A DNA stretch of 64,000 bases, taken from RYN-230 sp963813975. GTDB taxonomy: Bacteria; Actinomycetota; Actinomycetes; Streptosporangiales; Streptosporangiaceae. This document shows positions 44,150-52,424 of the stretch, piece by piece. The position numbers and the translations under genes were made by a program. The notes beneath the pieces are model-generated. The model was not told the origin of the DNA and ran no database searches. It saw only the letters and a list, made by a program, of their open reading frames with translations. The stretch is from positions 806,001-870,000 of the forward strand of contig CAWFAP010000006.1 in assembly GCA_963813975.1 (NCBI GenBank). Direction: 5' to 3'. Each line of letters opens with the position of its first letter. Within the stretch, counting starts at the first letter, position 1.

Positions 44150-45295
44150 GTGACTGTGCAGGTCGGTGACGTTCCCGCCGCGGCCGCCGGCGTGACCTGG
44201 CCGGGCCAGCTCATCGAGGCGGAACTGGCCGCGATGCTCGGCCGGCGCATCGCTGAGCTGGATTTCCTGGGCGCCGATATCACCCCCTTCGATCTCGTGC
44301 TCGGCCGGCTGGTTCGTGGTCCCGGCAAGCGGCTCCGCCCGGCCTTCGTCTACTGGGGATACCGGGCCGCCGGAGGCGCGCCCGCCGGGCCCGACGCCGA
44401 CGCCGCCCTGCGCGTGGGCTGCGCCGTCGAGTTCCTGCATGCCTGCGCGCTGATCTGCGACGACCTGATGGACGACTCGGCGGTCCGGCGCTGGGAACCG
44501 GCCGCGCACGTCCGGCTGGCCGGCCCGGACGGCCGGCACGGCTGGCCCGGGCCACGAGCCGAGTTCGGCCGGGCGGCCGCGCTGGTCCTCGGTCTCCAGG
44601 CCTTCACCTGGGCCGACGCGGCACTGTGCGACGCCGGGCTGCGCCCCGACCGGCTCGCCGCCGTACTGCGCCTGTTCACCACGCTGCGCACCGAGGTGAT
44701 CGGCGGGCAGTACCTCGACCTGGTCTACGCCCAGCGCGGCTCCGTCCCCGCCGGGACCGGGCCGGCCGGTGAGGCTGCTCCGGTCGCGGAGCAGATCAGG
44801 GCGGCCGAACGGGTCATCCGCTACAAGTCAGCCAAGTACACGGTGGAACGCCCGCTCCAGCTGGGCGCCGCGGTCGCCGGCGCGGGCGGCGAGGGCTTCC
44901 TGTCCGGCTACGGCTTGCCGCTCGGGGAGGCGTTCCAGCTGCGGGATGACGTGCTGGGCGTGTTCGGTGACCCCGAGAGCACCGGCAAGCCCGCCGGGGA
45001 CGACATCCGCGAGGGCAAGCAGACCCTGCTGCTGGTACTGGGCCGGCAGATGGCCGGCCCGGCGGAGCGGCGGGTCATCGAGACGATTTCCGGCAACCCG
45101 GCCGCGACCGAGGAGGACATCACGGGCGTGCGCGCGGCGCTGGCCGGGTGCGGGGCCCTGGACGCGGTAGAGCGGCGGATCGCCACCCTGGCCGGGCAGG
45201 CCCGGGCCACGCTCGAGGCCGCGGCGGACCTCCCCGACGACGCCCGGGCTGCCCTGCTTCAGATGACGGCCCTGGCCACCCGGTGGGGCCGCTGA
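44150..45295 (+). CDS. crtE: Geranylgeranyl diphosphate synthase-type polyprenyl synthetase
   Basis: 381 residues from GTG 44150. The first aspartate-rich motif is in ALICDDLMDDSAVRR (DDLMD, about residue 105) and the second in LRDDVLGVFGDPEST, with GKRLRPAFVYWG at the IPP site and KSAKYTVERPL. It is related to actinobacterial IdsA-type synthases; the carotenoid neighbours suggest C20 GGPP as product. It is first gene of a crtE-crtI-crtB-regulator-plsX run with overlapping or nearly overlapping stops and starts. Confidence 0.92.
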   Translation: MTVQVGDVPAAAAGVTWPGQLIEAELAAMLGRRIAELDFLGADITPFDLVLGRLVRGPGKRLRPAFVYWGYRAAGGAPAGPDADAALRVGCAVEFLHACALICDDLMDDSAVRRWEPAAHVRLAGPDGRHGWPGPRAEFGRAAALVLGLQAFTWADAALCDAGLRPDRLAAVLRLFTTLRTEVIGGQYLDLVYAQRGSVPAGTGPAGEAAPVAEQIRAAERVIRYKSAKYTVERPLQLGAAVAGAGGEGFLSGYGLPLGEAFQLRDDVLGVFGDPESTGKPAGDDIREGKQTLLLVLGRQMAGPAERRVIETISGNPAATEEDITGVRAALAGCGALDAVERRIATLAGQARATLEAAADLPDDARAALLQMTALATRWGR

Positions 45296-45296
45296 G

Positions 45297-46772
45297 ATGA
45301 GCGGGCCGGTGGTCGTGATCGGCGCCGGGCTGGCCGGCCTGGCCGCCGCGATCCACGTGGCCGCCGCGGGCCGGGACGTCACCGTGGTGGAGGCATCTGA
45401 CGGCCCCGGGGGTTGCTGCGGAACCGCCAGCGTCGGGCCCTACCGGTTCGACACCGGCCCCTCCGTGCTCACCATGCCCGGGGTGATCGAGGAGACCGTC
45501 GGCGCGGCCGGGGAGGACCTGGCGAGCTGGCTCCCGCTGGCCGAGCTGGATCCCTACTACCGGCTCGCCTTCCATGACGGATCACACCTGGACGTGCTGC
45601 CCGGCGCCGACCGGATGGCCGCGGAGGTGACCCGCCTGTCCGGAGCCCGGGAAGCCGAGCGTTACCTGCGCTTCCGGCACCGGCTGGAGCTGCTGCTGGA
45701 GGCGGAGTGGACACCGTTCGTGGCCCGGGACTTCCACCGGCTGCGCGACCTCGCCCAGGTCAGGGCGGCCATCAGGCTGGCCCGGCTGGGAGCGCTGCGC
45801 CGGATGACCGGGCTGGCTGAGCACTACCTGACCGACTGGCGGCTGATCCGCGCGCACACCTTCCAGGCGCTCTACGTCGGTCTCGACCCGGCCCGCGCGC
45901 CCGGCATCTACTCGATCGTCTCGACCATGGACACCGTCGGCGGCGTGCACATCCCGGCCCGCGGCGGGATGCACGCGGTGCCGCTGGCCCTCGCGGACGT
46001 GGCCGCCAAGGCCGGGGCCCAGCTCCGCTACGGCATCCCGGCCGAGAAGGTGCTGGCCACAGCGTCCGGGGTGACCGGCGTGCGGCTGGCCGACGGCGAA
46101 CTGCTCCGCGCGTCCAGCGTGATCGTGGCGGGGGACCTGCCCGCCGCCCACCGTGGCCTGCTGCCGCCGGGCTCGGCGGACTGGCGCCTGCTCCGCCCGC
46201 ACTTCGCGCCTTCCTGCCTGGTCGCCCACTTCGGCCTGGATCACCAGCTTCCCGGGCAGGCCCACCACACGCTGCACCTGGGGCCGGACTGGAAGGGCAC
46301 CTTCGACGCGCTGACCCGGCGCGGTGACGTCCAGCCCGGCCCCGATCCCAGCCTGCTGGTCACTGCGCCCAGCCACGACCCGGACGCCGCCCCGGCGGGC
46401 CACGCCACGCTGAGCGTGCTGGAGCCGACGGCGAACCTGCTCGGCGGGCACGACTGGGCGGCTACTACACCCCGGCTGCGCGACCGCCTCCTGGCCCGGA
46501 TGGGCCGGCTTGGCTATGGCGACCTGGACCAGGCTCCGGCCGGGCTGATCATGGACCCACCCCGGTGGGCGGCGCGCGGGCACAGCGCCGGCACCCCGTT
46601 CGGCCTGGATCACCGCCTCTCGCAGACCGCGTGGCTGCGGCCGCGCCGCTCGGCCCGGCGGGTTCCCGGGCTCCACTTCGCCGGGGCGGGAACCGCCCCC
46701 GGGATAGGCGTGCCCATGGTGCTGATCTCCGGCCGGCTGGCGGCCCGGGCCGTGCTGGACACCGCCCGATGA
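45297..46772 (+). CDS. crtI: Phytoene desaturase, CrtI family
   Basis: 491 residues. FAD Rossmann motif VVVIGAGLAGLAAAIHVAAAG at the N-terminus, GGCCGTASVGPYRFDTGPSVLTMP, and the C-terminal FAD motif HFAGAGTAPGIGVPMVLISGR typical of CrtI. It would convert phytoene to neurosporene or lycopene in or on the membrane. ATG 45297 lies 1 base after the crtE stop, and its stop overlaps the crtB ATG by 4 bases (ATGA). Confidence 0.93.
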   Translation: MSGPVVVIGAGLAGLAAAIHVAAAGRDVTVVEASDGPGGCCGTASVGPYRFDTGPSVLTMPGVIEETVGAAGEDLASWLPLAELDPYYRLAFHDGSHLDVLPGADRMAAEVTRLSGAREAERYLRFRHRLELLLEAEWTPFVARDFHRLRDLAQVRAAIRLARLGALRRMTGLAEHYLTDWRLIRAHTFQALYVGLDPARAPGIYSIVSTMDTVGGVHIPARGGMHAVPLALADVAAKAGAQLRYGIPAEKVLATASGVTGVRLADGELLRASSVIVAGDLPAAHRGLLPPGSADWRLLRPHFAPSCLVAHFGLDHQLPGQAHHTLHLGPDWKGTFDALTRRGDVQPGPDPSLLVTAPSHDPDAAPAGHATLSVLEPTANLLGGHDWAATTPRLRDRLLARMGRLGYGDLDQAPAGLIMDPPRWAARGHSAGTPFGLDHRLSQTAWLRPRRSARRVPGLHFAGAGTAPGIGVPMVLISGRLAARAVLDTAR

Positions 46773-47931
46773 CCGAGCTGAGTGAGGCCCTCCACGAGCA
46801 GCGCCGGGCGGCCACGGTGGCCGGGGCGGCGCCCCGGTCCGGCCGGGCCGGCTCGGCCTGGGCCAGCCGGGCCCCGGCGAGCCGAGCCTCACCGAGCCAG
46901 GCCTGAGCGGGCCATGCCTCACGGAGCCGGATCTCAGCGGGCCAGGTCTCAGCGGGCCGGGCCGGGCCAGACCAGGACCAGGTCAGCCCGGTCCCGGTCC
47001 CGCGCCGGCCGCCCCTGGCCCAGCCACCCTGACCGCCGCCTATGAGCGCTGCCGCCAGCTGAACCGGCAGCACGGCACCTCCTACTACCTGGCCACCCGG
47101 CTGCTGCCCGACTGGAAGCGGCCCCATGTGCACGCGCTCTACGGCTTCGCCCGGTACGCCGACGAGATCGTGGATGACCTGGGCAACGGGCTCAGCCCGG
47201 CGCAGCGTGCCCTGGCCCTCAGGGACTGGGGCGAGCGCTTCTTCGGCTACCTGCGGGCCGGCCGCTGCGATGACCCGGTGCTGGCCGCGGTGGTGCACAC
47301 GGTCCGGTCGTTTAGCATCGACGAGGCCGATTTCCGCGCCTTCCTCACCTCGATGGCCATGGACCTCACGGTGACGTCCTACGCCAGCTACGACGACCTG
47401 CTCCGGTACATGGACGGGTCGGCCGCGGTGATCGGCACCATGATGCTGCCCGTGCTGGAGCCCGCCGACCCCGCGCGGGCCCGCGGGCCCGCCCGCCAGC
47501 TGGGGCTGGCCTTCCAGCTCACCAACTTCATCCGGGACGTCGGCGAGGATCTGCGCCGCGGCCGGGTCTACCTGCCCATGGCCGACCTGGACCAGTTCGG
47601 GGTCACCCCGGCGGATCTGGCCCGCCCGGAACCCACCCCCGCGGTCCGGAACCTGCTCGCCTTCGAGTGTGCCCGGGCCCGTGCCCACTACCAGGCCGCG
47701 CTGCCCGGCGTGGAACTGCTCGCACCGTCCTCACAGCCCTGCATCCGGGCGGCCCTCGAGCTCTACGGCGGGATCCTGGACGAGCTGGAGCGCCGCGATT
47801 ACCAGGTCCTGCGGGGCCGGGTCCGGCTGTCCCGGCGCCGCCGGGCCGCGATCTTCGCCCGCCACCTCACCGCGGCCGCGCGCGCCGCGCGCCGCGAGCG
47901 GCAGGTTGACGTGAGGCTGCCCGGGTCGTGA
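46769..47931 (+). CDS. crtB: Phytoene synthase, frame inconsistent in the N-terminal linker
   Basis: The catalytic part is intact: RQLNRQHGTSYYLATRLLP, the first Asp motif YGFARYADEIVDD and the second NFIRDVGEDLRRGRVYLP. Its frame is open from 46786 but offers no ATG/GTG/TTG before GTG 47128, which would delete the first helices. ATG 46769 overlaps the crtI stop (ATGA) but its frame stops at 46906. One missing base between these points would join them. The linker holds 5-residue repeats (LTEPG, LSGPG). It condenses two GGPP to phytoene. Confidence 0.85.
46855..46965 (+). repeat. 15-bp degenerate repeat in the crtB linker
   Basis: Units such as ctcaccgagccaggc, ctgagcgggccatgc, ctcacggagccggat and ctcagcgggccaggt repeat every 15 bases. 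In the crtB frame they encode L-S/T-E/G-P-x. The repeat is where the frame problem of crtB lies and would favour slippage or misassembly. Confidence 0.6.
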
Positions 47932-48836
47932 GTTCCGCCGCGCCATCCCCGCCCGGGGCGGTGTTCACGGTGAGTGGCGCCGCCCGGCAGCTCGGCATCC
48001 CCGCCGCTACCCTGCGGACCTGGGAGCGCCGGCACGGCATCGGCCCGTCGGGCCGCAGCATGGGCGGGCACCGCCGGTACACGCCGGATGATCTGCTGCG
48101 GTTGCGGGCCATGCGGACCCTGGTGGAGACCGGCGTGCCCCCCGCCCAGGCCGCGGGGCTGGCCGCGCTGGCCGCCGCCGGCGGCCCGCCCGCTGGCGGC
48201 CCGCCCGCCCGTGTCCCCGCGGACGCCATGATCTCGTCTGAGATGCTGATCCGGGCCGCCATCAGCATGGACGCCCCGCTGCTGTGCTCGATGCTCGGGG
48301 ACGCGTTCGCCCGGCATGGGGTGATTGCCGCCTGGCACCAGCTGGCCGTCCCCGCGCTCCGGGAACTCGGCGCCCGCGATCCCGCCGCCGCCGGGCACGT
48401 CGCGGTCGAGCACATGCTGTCCGGCTCGCTGCTCACCACCCTGCTCGCGGTCATCACGCTGGCCCCGCCCGCCCGCACGATCCACCCGGTCGTCCTGGCC
48501 TGCGCCGAGGAGGAGCAGCACGTGCTGCCGGTGTATGCGCTGCACGCAGAACTGGCCGGCCGGGGCGTGGACGTGCGGCAGCTCGGCGGCCGGGTTCCCC
48601 GGCAGGCGCTGGCCCACGCGGTCAGCACCGTCCACCCGGCCGCGGTGTTCGTCTGGTCCCAGGTGCCGGCAACCGCGCGGCCCGGCCTCCTGGACAGCCT
48701 GCCCGCCGGGCCCCGGATCGTGATCGGCGGCCCCGGCTGGCGGGACCGGCCGCCCGGTCATGCGGTCTGCCTGGCCGGCTCGCTGGACGAGGCCGCCACC
48801 GAGCTGGCCGGCTGCGCGTTCGGGCCGCCGGGATGA
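47928..48836 (+). CDS. MerR-type regulator with cobalamin-binding domain, LitR/CarH-like (paralogue A)
   Basis: 302 residues from GTG 47928, overlapping crtB by 4. The MerR helix-turn-helix (FTVSGAARQLGIPAATLRTWERRHGI) is followed by a helical cap (about 100-170) and a B12 Rossmann domain with the lower-ligand histidine in EEEQHVLPVYAL and the GGPGW loop. The CarH cap motif W-x9-EH reads D-x9-EH (ARDPAAAGHVAVEH), so the tryptophan that covers the adenosyl group is lost. It probably represses the crt genes; light or B12 response may be altered. Confidence 0.85.
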   Translation: MSSAAPSPPGAVFTVSGAARQLGIPAATLRTWERRHGIGPSGRSMGGHRRYTPDDLLRLRAMRTLVETGVPPAQAAGLAALAAAGGPPAGGPPARVPADAMISSEMLIRAAISMDAPLLCSMLGDAFARHGVIAAWHQLAVPALRELGARDPAAAGHVAVEHMLSGSLLTTLLAVITLAPPARTIHPVVLACAEEEQHVLPVYALHAELAGRGVDVRQLGGRVPRQALAHAVSTVHPAAVFVWSQVPATARPGLLDSLPAGPRIVIGGPGWRDRPPGHAVCLAGSLDEAATELAGCAFGPPG

Positions 48837-48871
48837 GCCCCACACCACCCGCACCCCGCGAGGAGGGGCCG

Positions 48872-49888
48872 ATGCCGGGATCCGACACGCCGATCGTGCT
48901 GGACGCGATGGGTGGCGACCACGCGCCCCGCGAGCAGGTCGCCGGGGCAGTCGCGGCGGTACGCGAGCACGGTGTCCGGGTCGTCCTGGCCGGGGACGCC
49001 GCGACCCTGCGGCCGCTGCTGGACCAGCAGGGCGCGGCGGCCGACATCGGGGTCGTGCACGCGGCAGAGGTCATCCCGATGGGGGACAGCGGGGTGCGGA
49101 TGCACGGCCTGCCGGGCACCAGCGCGGCAGCCGCCTGCGGTCTGGTGGCCAGCGGCCAGGCCGGCGCGCTGGTGTCCGCGGGCTCGACCGGCGGCACCGT
49201 GGCCACCGCGCTGGCCACGCTCGGCTGCGCTCCGGGGGTGCTCCGCCCGGCGATCGCGGTGCTGCTGCCGACCGCCGGCCGGGACACGGTGCTGCTGGAC
49301 GCCGGGGCCACCGCCGACCCCACCCCGGAGATGCTGGCCCAGTTCGCGGTGCTCGGGTCGGGCTACGCCCGCGCGGTCCTGGGCATCAGGTCACCCTCGG
49401 TGGGCCTGCTCACGATCGGTTCCGAGCCGGGCAAGGGCAACCGGCTGGCCCGCCGGGCCCAGCCCCTGCTCTGCTCCGCACCGGTCCGGTTCACCGGCAA
49501 CGTGGAAGGACGCGACATGCTGGCCGGCGCCGTGGACGTCGTGGTCACCGACGGCTTCACCGGCAACGTGGCGCTCAAGGCCATCGAGGGCAGCCTGCGG
49601 CTCGCGCTCACCGAAACCCGGGCCGCACTGACCGCCGGGCCGGCCGGCGCGGCGGCCCAGTTCGCCAACCGGGGACGGCTGCGCCGCCTGGCCGAACGGT
49701 TCGACGCCGACGCGCATGGCGGGGCGGTGCTGCTCGGCCTGGGTGGCACCGTCGTCATCGCGCACGGCTCGGCCCGGGCCCGGGCCATCACCCGGGCCTG
49801 CCTGCTGGCCCGGGACCTGGTCCGGGCCGGGATCACCGGGCAGGTTGGCCAGGCGGTCGCCGGCTCTCCCGCCAGCGCCCTGTCGTGA
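48872..49888 (+). CDS. plsX: PlsX, acyl-ACP:phosphate acyltransferase, in the carotenoid cluster
   Basis: 338 residues from ATG 48872 (GAGGAGG upstream); ATG 48833, overlapping the previous stop, is also in frame. VLDAMGGDHAPREQVAGAV at the N-terminus, SAGSTGGTVATAL, FTGNVEGRDMLAG and VTDGFTGNVALKAIEG are the full PlsX signature. It converts acyl-ACP to acyl-phosphate, the donor for PlsY. The plsY-family gene lies 0.8 kb on, on the same strand, with a ketolase between on the other. Its presence here suggests a role in making or acylating carotenoid products, not just phospholipid. Confidence 0.9.
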   Translation: MPGSDTPIVLDAMGGDHAPREQVAGAVAAVREHGVRVVLAGDAATLRPLLDQQGAAADIGVVHAAEVIPMGDSGVRMHGLPGTSAAAACGLVASGQAGALVSAGSTGGTVATALATLGCAPGVLRPAIAVLLPTAGRDTVLLDAGATADPTPEMLAQFAVLGSGYARAVLGIRSPSVGLLTIGSEPGKGNRLARRAQPLLCSAPVRFTGNVEGRDMLAGAVDVVVTDGFTGNVALKAIEGSLRLALTETRAALTAGPAGAAAQFANRGRLRRLAERFDADAHGGAVLLGLGGTVVIAHGSARARAITRACLLARDLVRAGITGQVGQAVAGSPASALS

Positions 49889-49968
49889 ACCGCCCCGGCG
49901 CGACCGGCTCAGGCCAGGCCAGCCCGGCTCGGACTGGCCCAGCTCGGACCGGCCCATCGAGGACCGGC

Positions 49969-50668
49969 TCAGGCTGTGGCCAGCGGGTCGGCACCGTCCC
50001 AGGAGCCTGGCCGACCCGTAGGGCACGAACCGGGCGAAGCATTCCTCGGTGAACCAGCCCTCCTTGCGGGTGCGGGTGATCACCGCGGCGTGCGCGCCGC
50101 CCGTGTACGCGAAGCCGCGCAGCGCGCCGGTGTCCCGCCAGAGGCTGAACGTCGCCTGCCGGGCGACCGGCCATTCACCGACGCCCACCGCCCGCAGGCA
50201 GCCGTCCGCACCCGCCAGGGCCTGGTCCACCGCAGGCACCGCCCGGTAGAAGCGGGCCAGCCGCCGGGGCCTGATCGACGCGCGGGTCAGCACCGCCACC
50301 CGCTGGCCGGGGACCAGCGCCTGGGCGGTCATGCCCTCGAACGGGTCGCGTCCACCCCACTGGCCGTGCCCGCCCGCGTAGCCGAGCCGGACCGTCCAGG
50401 TTTCCTGGCCGGCCGACCGCCACTCAGCCGCGATGGGCGACTGGGCCAGGAAGCGGTCCAGGGCCGCCTCGTCCTCCCAGACCGCGAACATCGCCCAGCG
50501 GCGCAGGTCGGCGCTCAGGCTCATCGCGTTGCCCCGGGCCGTGCCGAGCAGCCGCCAGAACCGCAGCCCGGCCGTCCTGGCCAGCACCGGCCGGTCGAAA
50601 GCCATCCGGCTGATCGCGCGCTTGGCGTGCTCGCGCGGATATCTGGTGAGGTGAAAAGAGGCGATCAT
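49969..50668 (-). CDS. crtA: CrtA-like carotenoid ketolase (spheroidene monooxygenase family), frame broken at the 3' end
   Basis: About 232 residues. ARTAGLRFWRLLGTARG, YAILATW-like WAMFAVWEDEAALDRFL, ALTRA-like VAVLTRASIRPRRLARFYRAVP and GWFTEECFARF match the CrtA family (spheroidene to spheroidenone; acyclic carotenoid 2-ketolase). The frame leaves the family at 50008; deleting that base gives SWDGADPLATA and a stop at 49969, near the plsX 3' end. Otherwise the frame reads through antisense to plsX to 49391. ATG 50668 overlaps the plsY ATG head to head. Confidence 0.82.
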
Positions 50669-51413
50669 GATTGACTCCTGGGTGGCGGCCGTGGGGGGCG
50701 GCTACCTGCTGGGCTCGATTCCGGTCGCGGTGCTGGCCGGCCGGGCCCGGGGGATCGACCCGCGCCGTGTGGGGGACCAGAACCCGGGCTTCTGGAACAT
50801 GAAGGACCAGCTGGGCTGGGCGGGTGCCGTCCCGGTGCTGGCCGGGGACACCCTCAAGGGCACCGCCGCCGGGCTGCTCGGGCTGCTCCTCGCCCACGGG
50901 ATCCTGGGCGGGGCGCCCCGGGGCGAGACCCTGGTGTACGCGGCCGTCGCGGCGGCCATGATCGGCCACGCGTGGCCGGTTTTCGCCCGGCTGCGCGGCG
51001 GCCGCAGCGTGCTCACGTTCGCCGGCGGCTTCGCGGTGATCTGCCCGCCCGCCTTCGCCCTGGGCATCGCCCTGTGCGCCGGGGTGGCCCTGTTCACGCG
51101 CTCCTTCGCGGCGGGCGCGAGGACCGGCGTGTTCGCGGCCCCGATTCTGCAACTGATCTTCACCCCGGCCGCCGAGGTCGCGGCCACGGGCGCGCTGATG
51201 TCGCTCATCGGGGTGCGCTTCGGGATGGCCGCGCTGGCCACCCGGCACCGGCGGGGCCGCCCGCACCCAGACGCGCCGCCTGGCCACCCGCCGGCCCGGC
51301 CGACGGGGCCGCCCGGTGCCGCGGCCGGCCCGGCGGCGGAGCCGGGGGCACCGGATAGCGGCGGCCCCGCCACGACCGCACCGGCCGGATCGCCCCGCCC
51401 GTCATCCGGATGA
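50667..51413 (+). CDS. PlsY-family acyl-phosphate acyltransferase
   Basis: 248 residues, membrane protein with about five hydrophobic segments. GYLLGSIPVAVLAG, VGDQNPGFWNMK, VLAGDTLKGTAAGLL and GHAWPVFARLRGGRSVLTF are the four PlsY motifs. PlsY proper moves acyl from acyl-phosphate to glycerol-3-phosphate; here the phosphate loop reads GDQNPGFWN instead of GSGNxGATN, so acceptor may differ. The last ~45 residues are Pro/Gly-rich and overlap the convergent glycosyltransferase by about 209 bases. In this cluster a role in acylating a carotenoid glycoside is possible. Confidence 0.85.
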   Translation: MIDSWVAAVGGGYLLGSIPVAVLAGRARGIDPRRVGDQNPGFWNMKDQLGWAGAVPVLAGDTLKGTAAGLLGLLLAHGILGGAPRGETLVYAAVAAAMIGHAWPVFARLRGGRSVLTFAGGFAVICPPAFALGIALCAGVALFTRSFAAGARTGVFAAPILQLIFTPAAEVAATGALMSLIGVRFGMAALATRHRRGRPHPDAPPGHPPARPTGPPGAAAGPAAEPGAPDSGGPATTAPAGSPRPSSG

Positions 51414-52422
51414 GCGCGGCCACGTCGGCCAGCGGCGAGCAGTACAGCCCCGGCCCCGGCGACGCGTAGCTGTGGCGCAGCGGGCCGAGCAGGGACACCC
51501 GCAGCGCGAGCAGGCCGAGGTCCAGGGCGGTAGGACGGCCCGCCACCAGCCGGGCCAGCGGCAGCACCGTGGTGAGCCCGAGCACCGCCAAGTCCGCGGC
51601 CTGGGTCGCCGGGCTGGTCACGTCCGTCATGGGCAGTGACCGGCCCCATTCCCGCCACACCTCGGCCACGGACGCATGCATGTCGACATCCAGCAGGTCA
51701 CGCCCGTCGAGGAACCCGATCCGCCAGCCCCGCCGGGCCAGGTCCCGGGCCAGCGCGATGTCGTCGGTCAGGTGGCCGCGGACCGGCGCGAAACCGCCCG
51801 CGGCGGCTAGCCCGGCCCGGCGGGCCAGCAGGCACTGCCCGTTGACCACCACGCGGCCCGGGCGTGGCTGGCGGGCCGGCCCGATCGGGCCGAACCGGTA
51901 GACCAGGGTGGCCAGCATGGCCGCGTGCAGGCCCTGCTCGGCGGCGCTGTCGCAGACGAACCGGGGACCGGCACTGACCAGGTCGAAAGGCCCCTGGGCC
52001 GCCGCCGTGACCAGCGCTGCGGCCAGCCCGGGCCGGGGCCGCGCATCGGCGTCCAGGGTGAGCACGTACTCACCCGACGCCACCTCGAGACCCTGCTGCA
52101 GCGCCCACTGCTTACCGACCCAGCCGGGCGGCAGGCTGCGGCCCGGGATGACCCGGGCCCCGGCCCGGGCGGCCACCGCGGCCGTGCCGTCCGTGGACTC
52201 GTCATCCACCACGATCACCTCGCTGACCCCCGGGTCGGCGCGGGCCGCGACCACGCACGGACCGATCCGGGCCGCCTCGTCCCGGGCCGGGATGACCGCC
52301 GACACCGTCGTCCCGGTGGGCAGTACCCTGGCCCGCAGCGGCGGCCGCATGCCGCGGCCGCGGGCCAGCCGGGCCAGAACCACGGCCGCGGCGGCCCCCT
52401 GGGCCGCCGTGCGCACCTTCAT
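51205..52422 (-). CDS. Family-2 glycosyltransferase, carotenoid type (CrtQ-like)
   Basis: 405 residues as open frame; the family-typical protein ends near SWRGRRY (about residue 345, near 51390), so the last ~60 Pro/Arg-rich residues may be artefact. VSAVIPARDEAARIG, VDDESTDGTAAVA, LDADARPRPGL (DxD) and LTDDIALARDLARRG are GT2 motifs, with hydrophobic segments near both ends. CrtQ-like enzymes glycosylate carotenoid carboxyl or hydroxyl ends. It is followed on the same strand by... upstream in transcription lie the CruF-like and desaturase genes, 2 bases before it, so the three form one operon. Confidence 0.85.
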   Translation of the reverse strand: MKVRTAAQGAAAAVVLARLARGRGMRPPLRARVLPTGTTVSAVIPARDEAARIGPCVVAARADPGVSEVIVVDDESTDGTAAVAARAGARVIPGRSLPPGWVGKQWALQQGLEVASGEYVLTLDADARPRPGLAAALVTAAAQGPFDLVSAGPRFVCDSAAEQGLHAAMLATLVYRFGPIGPARQPRPGRVVVNGQCLLARRAGLAAAGGFAPVRGHLTDDIALARDLARRGWRIGFLDGRDLLDVDMHASVAEVWREWGRSLPMTDVTSPATQAADLAVLGLTTVLPLARLVAGRPTALDLGLLALRVSLLGPLRHSYASPGPGLYCSPLADVAALIRMTGGAIRPVRSWRGRRYPVPPAPPPGRPRHRAAPSAGPAGGQAARLGAGGPAGAGWPARPSRSAPR

Positions 52423-52424
52423 GA

